A DNA stretch of 64,000 bases, from assembly GCF_937616625.2 (NCBI RefSeq), contig NC_065577.1, forward strand, positions 18,427,501 through 18,491,500, given 5' to 3'. The notes under the pieces were generated by a model, which ran no database searches, was not told where the DNA came from, and saw only the letters and a program-made list of their open reading frames with translations. The position numbers were made by a program, and so were the translations under genes. Position 1 is the first letter of the stretch; each line of letters opens with the position of its first letter. The stretch is from Mercurialis annua. Its lineage: Eukaryota > Streptophyta > Magnoliopsida > Malpighiales > Euphorbiaceae. Of the stretch, positions 11,250-22,430 are shown one piece after another.

Positions 11250-12817
11250 TTATTCATTAAAGACAAAAAAAAACAGATAATCAAAAGAAATAAACCCTAA
11301 ATACACAATATCAACGAGCAAACAAAAAAAAGCAAATGCACAAATTAAAAAACAGATCAAATTGAGCAAAAGTGGAAAAACTTACGATTAAATCTTGAAG
11401 AAAAACTTGAAGAAAAAGAAGAACAGCAAGAACAGCAAAGAACGACAAGAAGAAGAAAATTGGAGAGCGAAAAAAAATAAGAAGAAAGAAAATGAGAGAA
11501 TAAACAAGGGAAGGTTTATATAGAAACCGAACAAGGGAAACTGAAGAGTCACCTCAAAAAACGAGCCAAAACCAAGGGACACATCAATAAATGCGCTAGT
11601 GGGGGACAACGTCAGTTACACAACAGCAAAAAGGCGACACGTGTAACAAAAGCGGCGGCAATAAATACATGCAATAAAAGCAAAACACGTACGGACAAAA
11701 AATCATAATTGGACATAAATATCCAACGCACCAGGGGGGGACTTGTGATAACAAGATAAATGGACCGACGACAGCAAAGGCCAATCCACAGCACATCTCG
11801 GACCCACCGAGATACATCAAACATAATAAACAAAGCACGCCCGGAGCAAGTCACAGCACATCTAGGACTCACTGAAATACATCAAACATAACAAGCAAGG
11901 ATATCCCGAAACAAGCCAACATCACGTACCGATCAGAGAGAAAGCCTAAAATGAGCATATCTCGGAGTCACCTAGCACAACCACTCCGAGCACCCTGAAC
12001 AAATCTGTCAGAACGTACCCTGACATTCCAGACAAACTTCTGCACAGACAAAGAGAATGAGGTCAGACCTGTCGGCCCAGACAAAGAGAAACGAAGACAT
12101 AGTATAAAAGGCAAAAGGAAAGTAGGTGAAAAGGTTAATTCTCTTTTTCTCTCAACTCGTAACTCCCTTTCACTTCTTATTCTTTCTCTCACTAAACAAT
12201 CACTAATTAGACCGTCGGAGTGGTTTGCCGGAATTCCCTTCCGGCATCCTTCTTACGGTTGTGTTGTGCCTTATAGGTACGGCCTTGAAGCGTCTACCAG
12301 ATTGGAGCGTCGCCTGAAGTCACAAGTTATCAGTAACGTTTAAACGTTTGGATTGGTTTCATAACGTTTTAATCGTTTGGTTTAAGTCACTAAAAAGGTG
12401 AAACGTTTGGATTTATTTCTTAACGTTTGTAAACCCTTGGCTTAAATTGCTAATGAGGTAACAGGTTTGGATTTGATTCGTAACGTTTGTAAACGGATGA
12501 CTTAAATTGCTAAAAAGGTGAAACGTGTGGATTTGTTTCGTAAAGTTTTAAACGATTGGATTGGTTTCGTATAGTTTTAAATGTTTGGCTTAAATCGCTA
12601 AAAAGGTGAAACATTTGAATTTTTTTCCTTATCGTTTGACTTAAATTGCTAAAAAGGGAAAACGTTTGGATTTATTTCGTAATGTTTTAAACATAATGAT
12701 TTATTTTGTAACGTTTTTATTGGTTTGTAACATTTTAAACATTTGGCTTGAACTGATAAAAAGGGGAAACGTTAGGATTTGTTTAGTAAAGGTTGTAAAC
12801 GTATGGCTTAAATCGCC
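11133..12817. repeat. Array unit 6 (LTR copy 11744-12332)
   Basis: 1685 bp. Variants special to it include TAGGAATGGCTC near 11206, ACGCACCAGG before the polypurine tract, and AACATAATGA near 12690. Confidence 0.9.
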
Positions 12818-12934
12818 AACAATACCATCTTCGGTATCCTCGACATGGTCACTGTCACAACTACTAGGATGGTCATTAATACTCATATCTAGGTCTGGCT
12901 CAGACAGGTTCTGAGAATCTTCTTCGCCCGACAT
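12701..12934 (-). CDS. Chimeric 77-codon frame, copy 6
   Basis: Same fusion at the unit 6/7 junction; it has SEPDLDMS, one step from both the parental form and copy 5. Open throughout. Confidence 0.3.
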   Translation of the reverse strand: MSGEEDSQNLSEPDLDMSINDHPSSCDSDHVEDTEDGIVGDLSHTFTTFTKQILTFPLFISSSQMFKMLQTNKNVTK

Positions 12935-14430
12935 TTATTCACTAAAGACAAAAAAAAACAGATAATCAAAAGAAATAAACCCTAAATACACAATATCAAC
13001 GAGCAAACAAAAAAAAGCAAATGCACAAATTAAAAAACAGATCAAATGGAGCAAAAGTGGAAAAACTTACGATTAAATCTTGAAGAAAAACTTGAAGAAA
13101 AAGAAGAACAGCAAGAACAGCAAAGAACGACAAGAAGAAGAAAATTGGAGAGCGAAAAAAAACAAGAAGAAAGAAAATGAGAGAATAAACAAGGGAAGGT
13201 TTATATAGAAACCGAACAAGGGAAACTGAAGAGTCACCTCAAAAAACGAGCCAAAACCAAGGGACACATCAATAAATGCGCTAGTGGGGGACAACATCAG
13301 TTACACAATAGCAAAAAGGCGACACGTGTAACAAAAGCGGCGGCAATAAATACATGCAATAAAAGCAAAACACGTACGGACAAAAAATCATAATTGGACA
13401 TAAATATCCAACGCGCCAGGGGGGGACTTGTGATAACAAGATAAATGGACCGACGACAGCAAAGGCCAATCCACAGCACATCTCGGACCCACCGAGATAC
13501 ATCAAACATAATAAACAAAGCACGCCCGGAGCAAGTCACAGCACATCTAGAACTCACCGAAATACATCAAACATAACAAGCAAGGATATCCCAAAACAAG
13601 CCAACATCACTGTAATACCCCAAAATATTTAATTAGCTAATTGGACCACGTGTCCAGTTTTGATTCACCAGAGTGGCGATATCAGAAGAATTTCTGAAAA
13701 GATAAAGTAAATAAGTTTCAAGTAGGTCGGTTTTGGGAAATTAACTATGAGAAAATTTAAGGTTATATTTCAATTCTAAATTTAGAATTAGAATTAAAAG
13801 GAAAAATGTCAAGAAAAGTCCAAAATAAAGTACAGGGACCAAAGTGGTAATTTAGCCACTTTGTGTCGAAAATGGAAATTTTGGATTTTGACGGAAAAGT
13901 ATTAATATCGAGCTTTGTATTATTTATCGGATATAAATAATACGTAAAGGTAATAATTTAAGAAGTTATTGATTTAGTTATGGATTAAATTGAATAAAAG
14001 AAAAGTTTAAAGGATAAATGATAAGAAACAAAAAGAATAAGGACCAAAGTGGCATTTTTTCCATGAAATATAAGAAGAAGAAGATATGAATCAGAGAAGA
14101 ATCGAGAGAGTGAGGAAAATAACGCCGATCGATTACGTTTCGCCGCCGTTTCGCCGTCCGACGTCCGATTCGAGCAATTCAAGCGGCGATCTCTTCAGAA
14201 TTGAAAGCCCTACCGTTTCCGAGCGTCAAATCAAGGTAAATATCTCGAGAATTGGTGCAAAAATCGGATTTTGTTGGCTGTTTTGAGTTTTATAATCTAT
14301 TGGATTGAAATTGATGTTTTGGACGTTATTATAGCGTTTTTGAGGAAACGGGAGTACGGGTTTTGTGTAGTGGAAAGGTTAGCACGTCGGGAAAGCCAAA
14401 AAAGCCCCGGAAAACGTCTTTCCGGGGGCT

Positions 14431-14655
14431 GTGCACGTGGTACACGACCGTGTACCACGGGTGCACGAACGTGGACTAGAAGTACACGAACGTGCACCTA
14501 GCAAGGTACACGAACGTGTACCTGAAGTACACGAACGTGCACTTTCATGGTGCACGAACGTGTACTGGAAGTACATGAACGCGTACCCCTGAGGTGCACG
14601 AACGTGTACTTGGTTACACGATCGTGCACCCACCAAAATGCACGCCCGTGCACCC
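14431..14655. repeat. Cluster of about ten imperfect palindromes in the U3 of the outer LTR
   Basis: Near-palindromic 16-mers of the type GTRCACGAACGTGYAC start at about 14461, 14482, 14506, 14527, 14550, 14571, 14594 and 14614, after GGTACACGACCGTGTACC at 14439. Spacing alternates between about 21 and 23-24 bp. The core carries ACGTG half-sites on both strands. The copy in the 3' LTR is at 34476-34700. Confidence 0.9.
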
Positions 14656-15607
14656 CGACTCGTATCCATGTGTATGTGATGAATATTTGATGTAGAAATT
14701 CAACGTTTTGAGTAATTTGACTCTAAAGGATGGATTTCGGACTTTGAGAATCATTAATCTTGAGATTAGCTCGACGTTTTAGATAACTAATAGTAATGGA
14801 AAACGTCAAGGACGTTAAGCGATTCTCAATTATGAGAAATGGTATTCGCGAAGTCGACTATACGATTAAAGTTATCGAATACGTAAATAAGTTTAAAATG
14901 AAATTAAACCCTAAAACTTAGAAGTATTATGTGAGTAAAATTACTAGTTTCACGTCTGACTATTAAACGATTTATCAGACGTGTCAGAGCAGAGAGGTCA
15001 GTAGACATGGGATAGCGAGGGCATATCATTTCATCGACCACATTATTGATTGGATTGCGGTCACTGTGAGTTGCACTTTACTTTCGTGTATTATATATAT
15101 AAAGTCATTTTATATTGATATGTATACTGTTTTTACGCATCGCATGTTAGATGATTTGATTAAATATTATATGTTTCTATCAAATGTATATACGAGAACT
15201 AGTATGCGATCCGAAGAAACTAGCTACCTATTGGGTGTCAATAGGCTGTGTGATCACCAGTATCGAGTCAGTCTAGTATGTTTGCATTTGAGAAATGACT
15301 TGACACAGCTGGGAGCTGTTGATGAATATGAAATTTACGATTGGGTTATGATTTCGATACGAGAGTGAACTCGGCTACGGTGTAGCCTGGAAGTCCCCGT
15401 ATCTAGTGGCTGGGCCACCAGCGAGTTGGACTCGCAATTGATATTTACGATTGGGTTAAATGACAATGATTATTTGAGAAATGTGTCGCATGCTAGGATA
15501 TTAGTTTCGTACGGATCAAATACATGTTTATATGTTTTATATTAATATTTTCTTGAGATGCGATGCTATGTTTTTATATTAATATTGTTAGTAAATGACA
15601 ACTCACT

Positions 15608-15627
15608 CAGTATTTTCCCAAATACTG
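15608..15627 (+). promoter_or_regulatory. Hairpin in the R-U5 part of the outer LTR
   Basis: CAGTATTT and AAATACTG form an 8-bp stem around a 4-nt loop, within ACTCACTCAG...ACTGACCCC. The same neighbourhood (CTCAGTATATCTGACCCC) occurs in the other three Ty3 elements. Possible role in RNA folding or 3'-end formation; inferred. Confidence 0.5.
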
Positions 15628-16142
15628 ACCCCTCACCTTTTGATTTCTTTCAGGTACTTAGTATGTGGACCTAGCTAGAGGCCAATTTTGAAGTCCAGAA
15701 GTCAGTTGTATATGTTTAGTTTCTGACTTCTGTGAATGCTGCAGTAGTGGTCCCGCATTGACAGAGTCGTAGTCTATACAGCAGTACATTTTGATTGTAC
15801 ATAATACTTGCTGTCTTGTTTATATGTTTTGATAGGCTACGTGTTTTATGTTTCATTCACGGCACCAGATGCCGGTGATATGTTGGATACACTAACTGAT
15901 GGATATAGTACCGCGAGGCTAGTTCGTACAGGGTACGGTAACTAGAGCCCGCGAGGTTTTGAACAGTTAGTGTAAATATTGGTTTATGTGTTATATATGT
16001 ATATTGGCTTCCGTTGTTTACTGTTGTTTGTTTATTATTTGCAAAAAATTAATAGTGATTTAAGGCTTGCTATGGGTTCCGGAGCTACCACTCCCGTTCC
16101 CTAGCGCCGGTTGCGGCTCAATATTTTGGGTCGTGACAATGT

Positions 16143-16154
16143 TGGTATCAGAGC
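16143..16154 (+). other. Primer binding site (initiator tRNA-Met) of the outer element
   Basis: TGGTATCAGAGC begins four bases after the LTR end, the usual sequence complementary to the 3' end of plant initiator tRNA-Met. Confidence 0.92.
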
Positions 16155-16250
16155 AGTTGGTCCAGTTACCACTGCAAGTTTGTTTTGATGATTGTTTGAG
16201 AGCAGTTGGTCCAGTTACCACCGCTAGTTTGTTTTGGATGTCTGTCTGAA
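16149..16250 (+). repeat. 49-bp direct duplication just after the primer site
   Basis: The segment starting AGAGCAGTTGGTCCAGTTAC at 16150 recurs at 16199. Each copy includes TGGT...ACCA able to form a small hairpin. The duplication includes the last bases of the primer site. The rest of the leader, to 16552, has the complementary motif at 16283-16294 and no gene. Confidence 0.8.
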
Positions 16251-19200
16251 TTGTGAAACTCTGTCAGTAAGTAAACCTAGGAACTACTGCAGCAAGAGAG
16301 TCAAACCTTAGTTGTTTGCATTTGATTGATATGTGCATTATTAGTAAGTTCCATAAAGCGCGCTAAGCGAGATGGTTAAATGAAGATGTGATGAATATCT
16401 GTGTATATGAGCGGCTACGACAACTAAGTGTCTATTACTTGTGTAAGGGGTATACAGTGATTACGTATTTGCGAATTACGTACAGATTGATTGAATCTTA
16501 AATGTTTATATCACTTTATAAGTTGATATGGAAGTTAAGAGAAGAAAAAGGGTGTCACGACCCATTTTCATGAATCGCGACCGGCGCTAGGGTATGGGTA
16601 AAGTAGTACCAAAACCCGTAGCTAGCCTTTCAATTAACATACAAACACATAAACCTGCAGAAATCCAAAGCTCGGGGGCAACCGAGACTTCAGCCTAAAT
16701 CTAGCAGTTATAATATTCAACAGTTAATATAACATACTTATTCAATTCCGAGACTAAAATAGATTCATCATAAACCAATGTAACAATATAGCATGCCAAA
16801 GCAATATAACTAGTCGAACCAATTCGACAAAATAAATAATAATAATAATAAAGACGTCTAGTTACTACTGCGGTCTAAGAATAAAACAGTTTCACAGTTC
16901 TATTAAAATAAATGGAACCTCCGAGGAAAAGTAAATGCGGAGATCACCAGACTCTCTCAGATCATAACCCTGGGGAAAATTTGGAAAACAACGGGGTCAG
17001 ATATACTGAGATGAGTTCATACCACTATTTACATTTATTAAGTGGAAAACCTTTAAAACGTTTAAAACATTTAATAACAATATTACGGATAATAGTTGGA
17101 ACCCTAATCCACAATTCTAAATAATAAATATAATCCAATAGGTCTGGTCCCGAGAGCTGAGCTACACCGAGTTACAACTGACCACACTTATACCAGAGTC
17201 CCGAGAGCTGAGCTACACCGAGTTACTCTACCTGGTCCCGAGAGCTGTGCTCACACCGAGTTACCACATTTCCATATATACCTTACCCAGATCAATACCG
17301 GTGCGCACGCAGTCCTAATGATGCCCATTAGGTAGCATGTTCCAATTAGAAGCCATAATATAAAAATAGTTCGAAATATACGTACATTATATATTTAATA
17401 TTAAAATAACAATTTACTTAATAAAGCGGTAAATAGTAAATACAAACTCACTGCTTGCTAATCCACGTGAAAAACCGGCAAGCAACTAATCCTGGTTCGC
17501 CTCTGAAGCACGAACAGTAGACGGGTCTAGACAAATAAAATAATTATTAAAAACAGACCCTAACTCTAGAGAGTACTAGACACCACATAGGACTAGCACA
17601 AATAACATGTCGGAATAAACAATTCAAAGCACACACAAATAATAACCATTAGGTAATAAATCCTAATTAATATAAGTCTATTGAGTTCCCGCTTAAAAAT
17701 CCAATGTATAAATATTATTTAATAATTTTAAATAATAAATAATTTCCAAATAGTGGGTTAACCGAGTTATCATTAACTACTAAGCTAACCTCACTTGTCG
17801 GGTGACCCAAGTCTAACCCGACTCAAAACGTTTATCAAATATAAACCCGAGTTTATATTTATAAAATAATTCGATAAAATAATAATCCATTTTTAAAAGC
17901 AGAAATCAATAACTTAAATTTCAAGTAACCCAAGTTACAACCCAAAAATCTAACCATTTTAAGTTTATAAAAGTTTAGGGATTAAACTGTACTTTATCCA
18001 ATTTGATATTCGAAATCAAATTAATTTCTCGTTCTCAATTTACTAATTTAATATTTAAAACACAAGTCCAAAAGTTATCTAAAAGATAACTTAACTAAAT
18101 TAAGTTATAACAATGTTCAAGGACTAAATTGAAATTTACCCCATTTGGTCCGCTAAGCCAAAATCCCAAAATATTAATTTAATAATAATAATAATTATTA
18201 ATTTAATTACAAATAATTCAAATATTATTTTTAGAATTTAAAAGTAATATTATCAAATTGGCAAACTCTCAATTTCAATTGAAATCCCACAATAGAAATT
18301 TAAAGTCATTTAAATATAATAAGATTAGTATAAATTCCAAATCTAAAATAATAATGCTTAAGTAATTTAAAATCATAATTGATAATTGAGTTGCCAATTT
18401 AAAGGCCGGGACCAATTCCGTAGTTTAAATCAAAATTAATTTTAAAAGCAACAATTAATAACTTAAGGAATTAAAAGATTTTAGGCAAAACAATTCAAGG
18501 GCTAGGAAGGGCCTTTAGCCAAAACAAAACCCAAAGAGCCAAATACACAACGACATATCATCGTCTCATTCAACATGACAAACCCAATTATACAAACATT
18601 AAACAAAACTAACAGAGTTACGAAATCAAGGACTGAAACTCATGCTAACCAAATCAAGCTTTCAGAAACTCATCAATTCATTATCATACCATAATGAATC
18701 AAGAATAATAATCAAGAACAACATAGTGTCAACATTACATGACACCAACCAAGAGTTCCTCCTTGAGAAAATAAGAACGATGAATCAAACATCCGGGAAA
18801 AATGGAACATCATCAAACTTAGTTTAAACACATGACAACTAACATACCCAAAGTCTTAATATTATCAAACTAATCAAATTAAAGCAAAGGAATCGAACGA
18901 AATTTGGCAGCCGCAAAAGGAATAGAACAGAGGCAGAAAAATATCAAAGAATGATAAGACGGCGGCGACTAATACGGGATTGTTAGCGTACCGTGTTGCG
19001 AAATTAAAGTGTAGAATCGTAGAGAATTGAGTCTACAATCTCTGGGATTAAACGGTTCTGATTTCGATCTAGAAATAAAAGAGAACGATCCAAATTACGG
19101 AGGTATCGATTTATAAGCCAAAGCTGAAATTTAAAAGATGAAAACTTACGATGAACACCAAAGTTTGAGGGCGATGGCAACGTTATTTTCCAGGGATTCT

Positions 19201-19396
19201 TGAGAGAATTTTGACGGCTAAGTTTTGAATAGATGAGTACTGAATGAGATTAGGTTTTGAATCGATATAAATAGGGTGAACGTAAATAACAGGTGCAGCT
19301 ACTGGTTTCAGATGGTTCTTAAATTGAAGCTTAAAAGGACAAGATGATGGGCTTGCTATGTTAATAAGGACATGGGCTTAATTATGTTTTAAAGAA

Positions 19397-22126
19397 GAGA
19401 AAATTACACCATATAACCCAAACAAATGAAAAGTTTATTTTAGTGACTCAAGATTTTGTTTTTTTGCAAAAATCTCCTTTTTTAAAAAATCTCTTTTCAT
19501 GTCTACCTCATTTTAATTTTAGTTCTATTTTACCCTTTCTTTCTCTCCTCCTAAATTTATGAATCACTGCTTCTTCTCTTCAATTACAACAGCCAGCTGA
19601 GAATTCCTCAACCGCTCCAGCCGTTTTTCAGTCAGTAAAAAGAAAAATCATGTCAATGAATAGCTTTCAATCAATTTTATCACTATAGAAATCAAGCTGG
19701 GTAATCGTCCCTTCTGCTAGGTAATCGTCCCTTTTGCTGCCGAGAACTCGCCATTGATGGTGGCCACTGGAGATCACACCTCTTGCCGCTGATAGAAAAG
19801 CTTCAGAAAAAAATAGAGGCAAAAAAGATTGGCAAAGGCTATAATAAATTATTACCCACTTTTATTTCCGTTTGGATTGCTTCAGATGTCTCAATTTGGA
19901 TTTTATTCAGTTTTCTTTTGCTTCACAAAATTAGACTTTCGGCGAGGATATTGCTGAAGCTTATTGTGTACTAGCTAATTCCTATGCTGACAAATGTATG
20001 TGTTTTGTTTCATGGTCATCTAATTTTTGTGTTCTCTGTAATGCATTAGAATATATATTTGCATTTTGTTTTTCCTTCGGTGGGACCAGGTAAGAATCCC
20101 TAAGAGTGAATTTAATAAATTGGTTTACTTAGTTTTTCTTAAAGTCATGTTTATTGAGCTGCAGTCTCATATGACCATGTTAATTTTTAATTGGATTCAC
20201 ACATTTTTATATTAACTAAGTTTTCTTCATATTCAAATAATCAAAATAATATGAAAAATTAAATCTTTGTTGTTGTTGTCGTTGTTATATTCTTTACAAA
20301 CTTAATATAATTTCAATGTATTAAAAACTCAATATAAAGAGTATTTTAAAATTTAAGGTAATAAATAAATTGAATATCTCTTTTAATTATATTATATTTG
20401 ATAGTTTATAAAACCGAAAATCAATCTAATGTTAACCTAATGTGAACTTATATCAACTAAATTAATTTAATTTATTTTTTTATAAAATTTGTTTTACTGC
20501 TTTTAACAATTTTAACAAACATTTTATATAGATACAATTTTGAGATTTTAGGATAGTATACAAATTAAATGTCTCTTTTAAGTGAAATGTATTTGATAGT
20601 TTATAAAACTAAAAAACAACATGATGTGAACCTGATATGAACCTACATCAACTAAACTATCTTATTTTTTTTTTATAAAATTCGTTTTACTGCTTTTTAC
20701 AATTTTATCTGATATTTTATATAATTTTTTTTTGAAATACAGTCTAATTTAAAAATTGAATAGCTGTTTTTAAGTGAAATGTAACTAATAGTCTATAAAA
20801 TTGAAAATCTACCTGATATGAACCAGATGTGAACTTATATCAAACGAACTAGTTTAATTTAATTTTTAATAAAATTTGTCTTACTGCACTTTACAATTTT
20901 AAATATTTGATATAGAGAGAATTTAAAAATTTAGTGTACTATACAAATTGAATATCTATTTTAGGTTTACTGTATATGACATTCTATAAAACCGAAAATC
21001 AACCTTATGTGAACCAGATGTGAACTTATATCAACCGAACTAGTTTAATTTAATTTTTAATATAATTTGTCTTAATGTTTTTTATAATTTTATATAACAT
21101 TTGATATAGAGAGAAGTTTAAAATTTAGTGTACTATACAAATTGAATATCTCTTTTAGGTTTACTGTATATGACAGTTTATAAAACAGAAAATTAACCTG
21201 ATATTAACCTGATGTGAACCTATATCAACTGATCTTAATTAATTTATTTATAAAATTTGTCTTACTGCTCTTTAAAATATTAATTGATATTTTATATAGA
21301 TAAAATTTTGAGATTTAATGTAATATACAAATTGAATATTTTTTTTAAAAATTCGTAATTTAGTAATTGATTAAAAATTATTTTTTAAAAAAAATTATAC
21401 CATCAAAAATAAACTAATAGTAGTTTGGAAATAATTTTTCAATATTTTTTATGGCGTTTGCACAAATTGAATGTGAATTCAAATGTCAACTCAATGCCAA
21501 CTCAATAAAATTTAGAATAAATTAATAATTTTTAGTACATTGATTATAAAATTAAAATTAATTTATTATAATTAATAATGTATTTAAAACCATTTTATAA
21601 CTTATAATGTCATTAGTCCTTTGATATTTTTAAGGAGGGTGCGTCACATGAAATTCTCACGTAGTGTTGGAAAATTAAAATGTTAACAGTTAATGCACCA
21701 CCATTTATAATGTCATTACTCCTTTTGACGTCATCAACCTGCTTCATCTTCTCCGATTTTGTACCGTTCCCTTGCTTTCAATTTCAAAAATTTTGTTCTT
21801 CCATTTTTGTTTGAGCTCACTTTATAGCCATGGCAGAAGCAAATGAAACGATTTCTACACCGCGATTTATGGTTTCGCGTGATTACCACAGTAATTAAAG
21901 TGCTTCCTAAGCCGTCGGATCTCCGGTGGTTGGTGACGGTTATTCTTGCAACACCAAATTAGAACAGGGTTATAATGGTCATTATCTTGTCTCTATTTGT
22001 TGTATATTTAGTTATGAGAGATTTTTGTAAAGATTTTAGATCAGTTGAGAGATTTTTACAAAAAGAAAAATCTTGGGGTATAAACATAAAAGGATGGTGA
22101 TTTTGGGGGAATTGTGTAGTTTTCCC
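19397..22126. mobile_element. Non-autonomous Mutator-like DNA element (2.73 kb)
   Basis: The 9-bp duplication TTTAAAGAA lies at 19388-19396 and 22127-22135, and the undisturbed site is present in the other LTR near 29355. Ends GAGAAAATTACACCATAT and, inverted, GGGAAAACTACACAATTC match at 14 of 18 positions. A 9-bp duplication and such ends are typical of Mutator-like elements. No transposase is seen. The left quarter (19540-19980) is less AT-rich and contains a 63-codon frame of no recognised family, possibly a captured fragment. The region 21720-21960, with a 22-codon frame at 21830, is similarly gene-like. Most of the middle is a tandem repeat. Confidence 0.85.
20335..21345. repeat. About 192-bp tandem repeat inside the Mutator-like element
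   Basis: The landmark TTGTYTTACTGC...TTTACAATTTT recurs at about 20488, 20681, 20876, 21067 and 21257, giving periods of 190-195 bp and about five and a half copies. Each unit also has short internal repeats of the form TGATRTGAACCT. Copies are strongly diverged, so the array is old. Confidence 0.8.
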
Positions 22127-22409
22127 TTTAAAGAAAAAGGATGGAACACGTGAATGCATGGAATTATGCATGATCATATTTCATTTTAAATTCTCTTTTC
22201 CTTTTGTTTTTTTTCTTTTAAGATTTAATAATACCAACCCAATATAAATCGAATCACGACCGAATCAACGAGCGATTCCAATTAAATTAAATTAAAATAT
22301 TTAATAAAAATAATAATAAATTACATAAAGTTTGACGGAATGCAAAAATAAAATAAAATAAACTTTAAAATAATTTAAAAATAATGAAAGAAAAATACGG
22401 GGTGTTACA

Positions 22410-22430
22410 TTCTCCCCAACTTAAAAAAAC
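22410..22430 (-). other. Polypurine tract of the non-autonomous element
   Basis: On the minus strand AAGTTGGGGAGAA lies directly before the 3' LTR start TGTAACACCCC. The chromovirus has nearly the same tract beside its 3' LTR. Confidence 0.8.

Larger units (their letters stand above)
2710..13610. repeat. Tandem array of 1684/1685-bp chimeric units (units 1-6 and first half of 7)
   Basis: Unit starts, at the same AACAATACC, lie at 2710, 4395, 6079, 7763, 9448, 11133 and 12818. Each unit runs from codon 40 of the antisense gene back through its ATG, 5' UTR and promoter, the polypurine tract, the 589-bp LTR, then about 485 bp of minisatellite. Each junction is CGCC|AACAATACC with at most one or two bases of microhomology. 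Unit 7 is split by an insertion at 13610, resumes at 47524 and runs on into plain minisatellite after 48414. Units differ by roughly 1% by eye. The source is unit 1, which is continuous with the full antisense gene. Confidence 0.95.
13611..16138 (+). repeat. 5' LTR of the outer element (2528 bp)
   Basis: Runs from TGTAATACCCC to TCGTGACA and matches 33656-36167 plus the end at 47498-47518. It holds a cluster of short palindromes (14431-14655) and a hairpin (15608-15627). A 100-codon frame at 15066-15368, repeated at 35111-35413, resembles nothing I recognise and is best read as chance within the LTR. Confidence 0.92.
16553..22409 (-). repeat. 3' LTR of the non-autonomous element, interrupted
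   Basis: Plus-strand ends TGTCACGACCC and GTGTTACA. It aligns with 26518-29634 except for the insertion at 19397-22126 and its duplicated 9 bp: 5857 - 2730 - 9 is about 3118. The part 16553-17500, which is R-U5 in sense, is close to the same part of the chromovirus LTR; the rest is diverged. Confidence 0.9.

Noticed and set aside
14271..14669. Frames with repeated Val-His / Arg-Ser-Cys-Thr peptides
   Set aside because: They are translations of the palindrome cluster on either strand.
15066..15368. 100-codon frame present in both outer LTRs
   Set aside because: Duplicated simply because LTRs are duplicated; no recognisable family, no support beyond length.
18642..18827. 61-codon frame in the non-autonomous LTR
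   Set aside because: Disrupted in the other LTR copy near 28755 by small changes; no family match.
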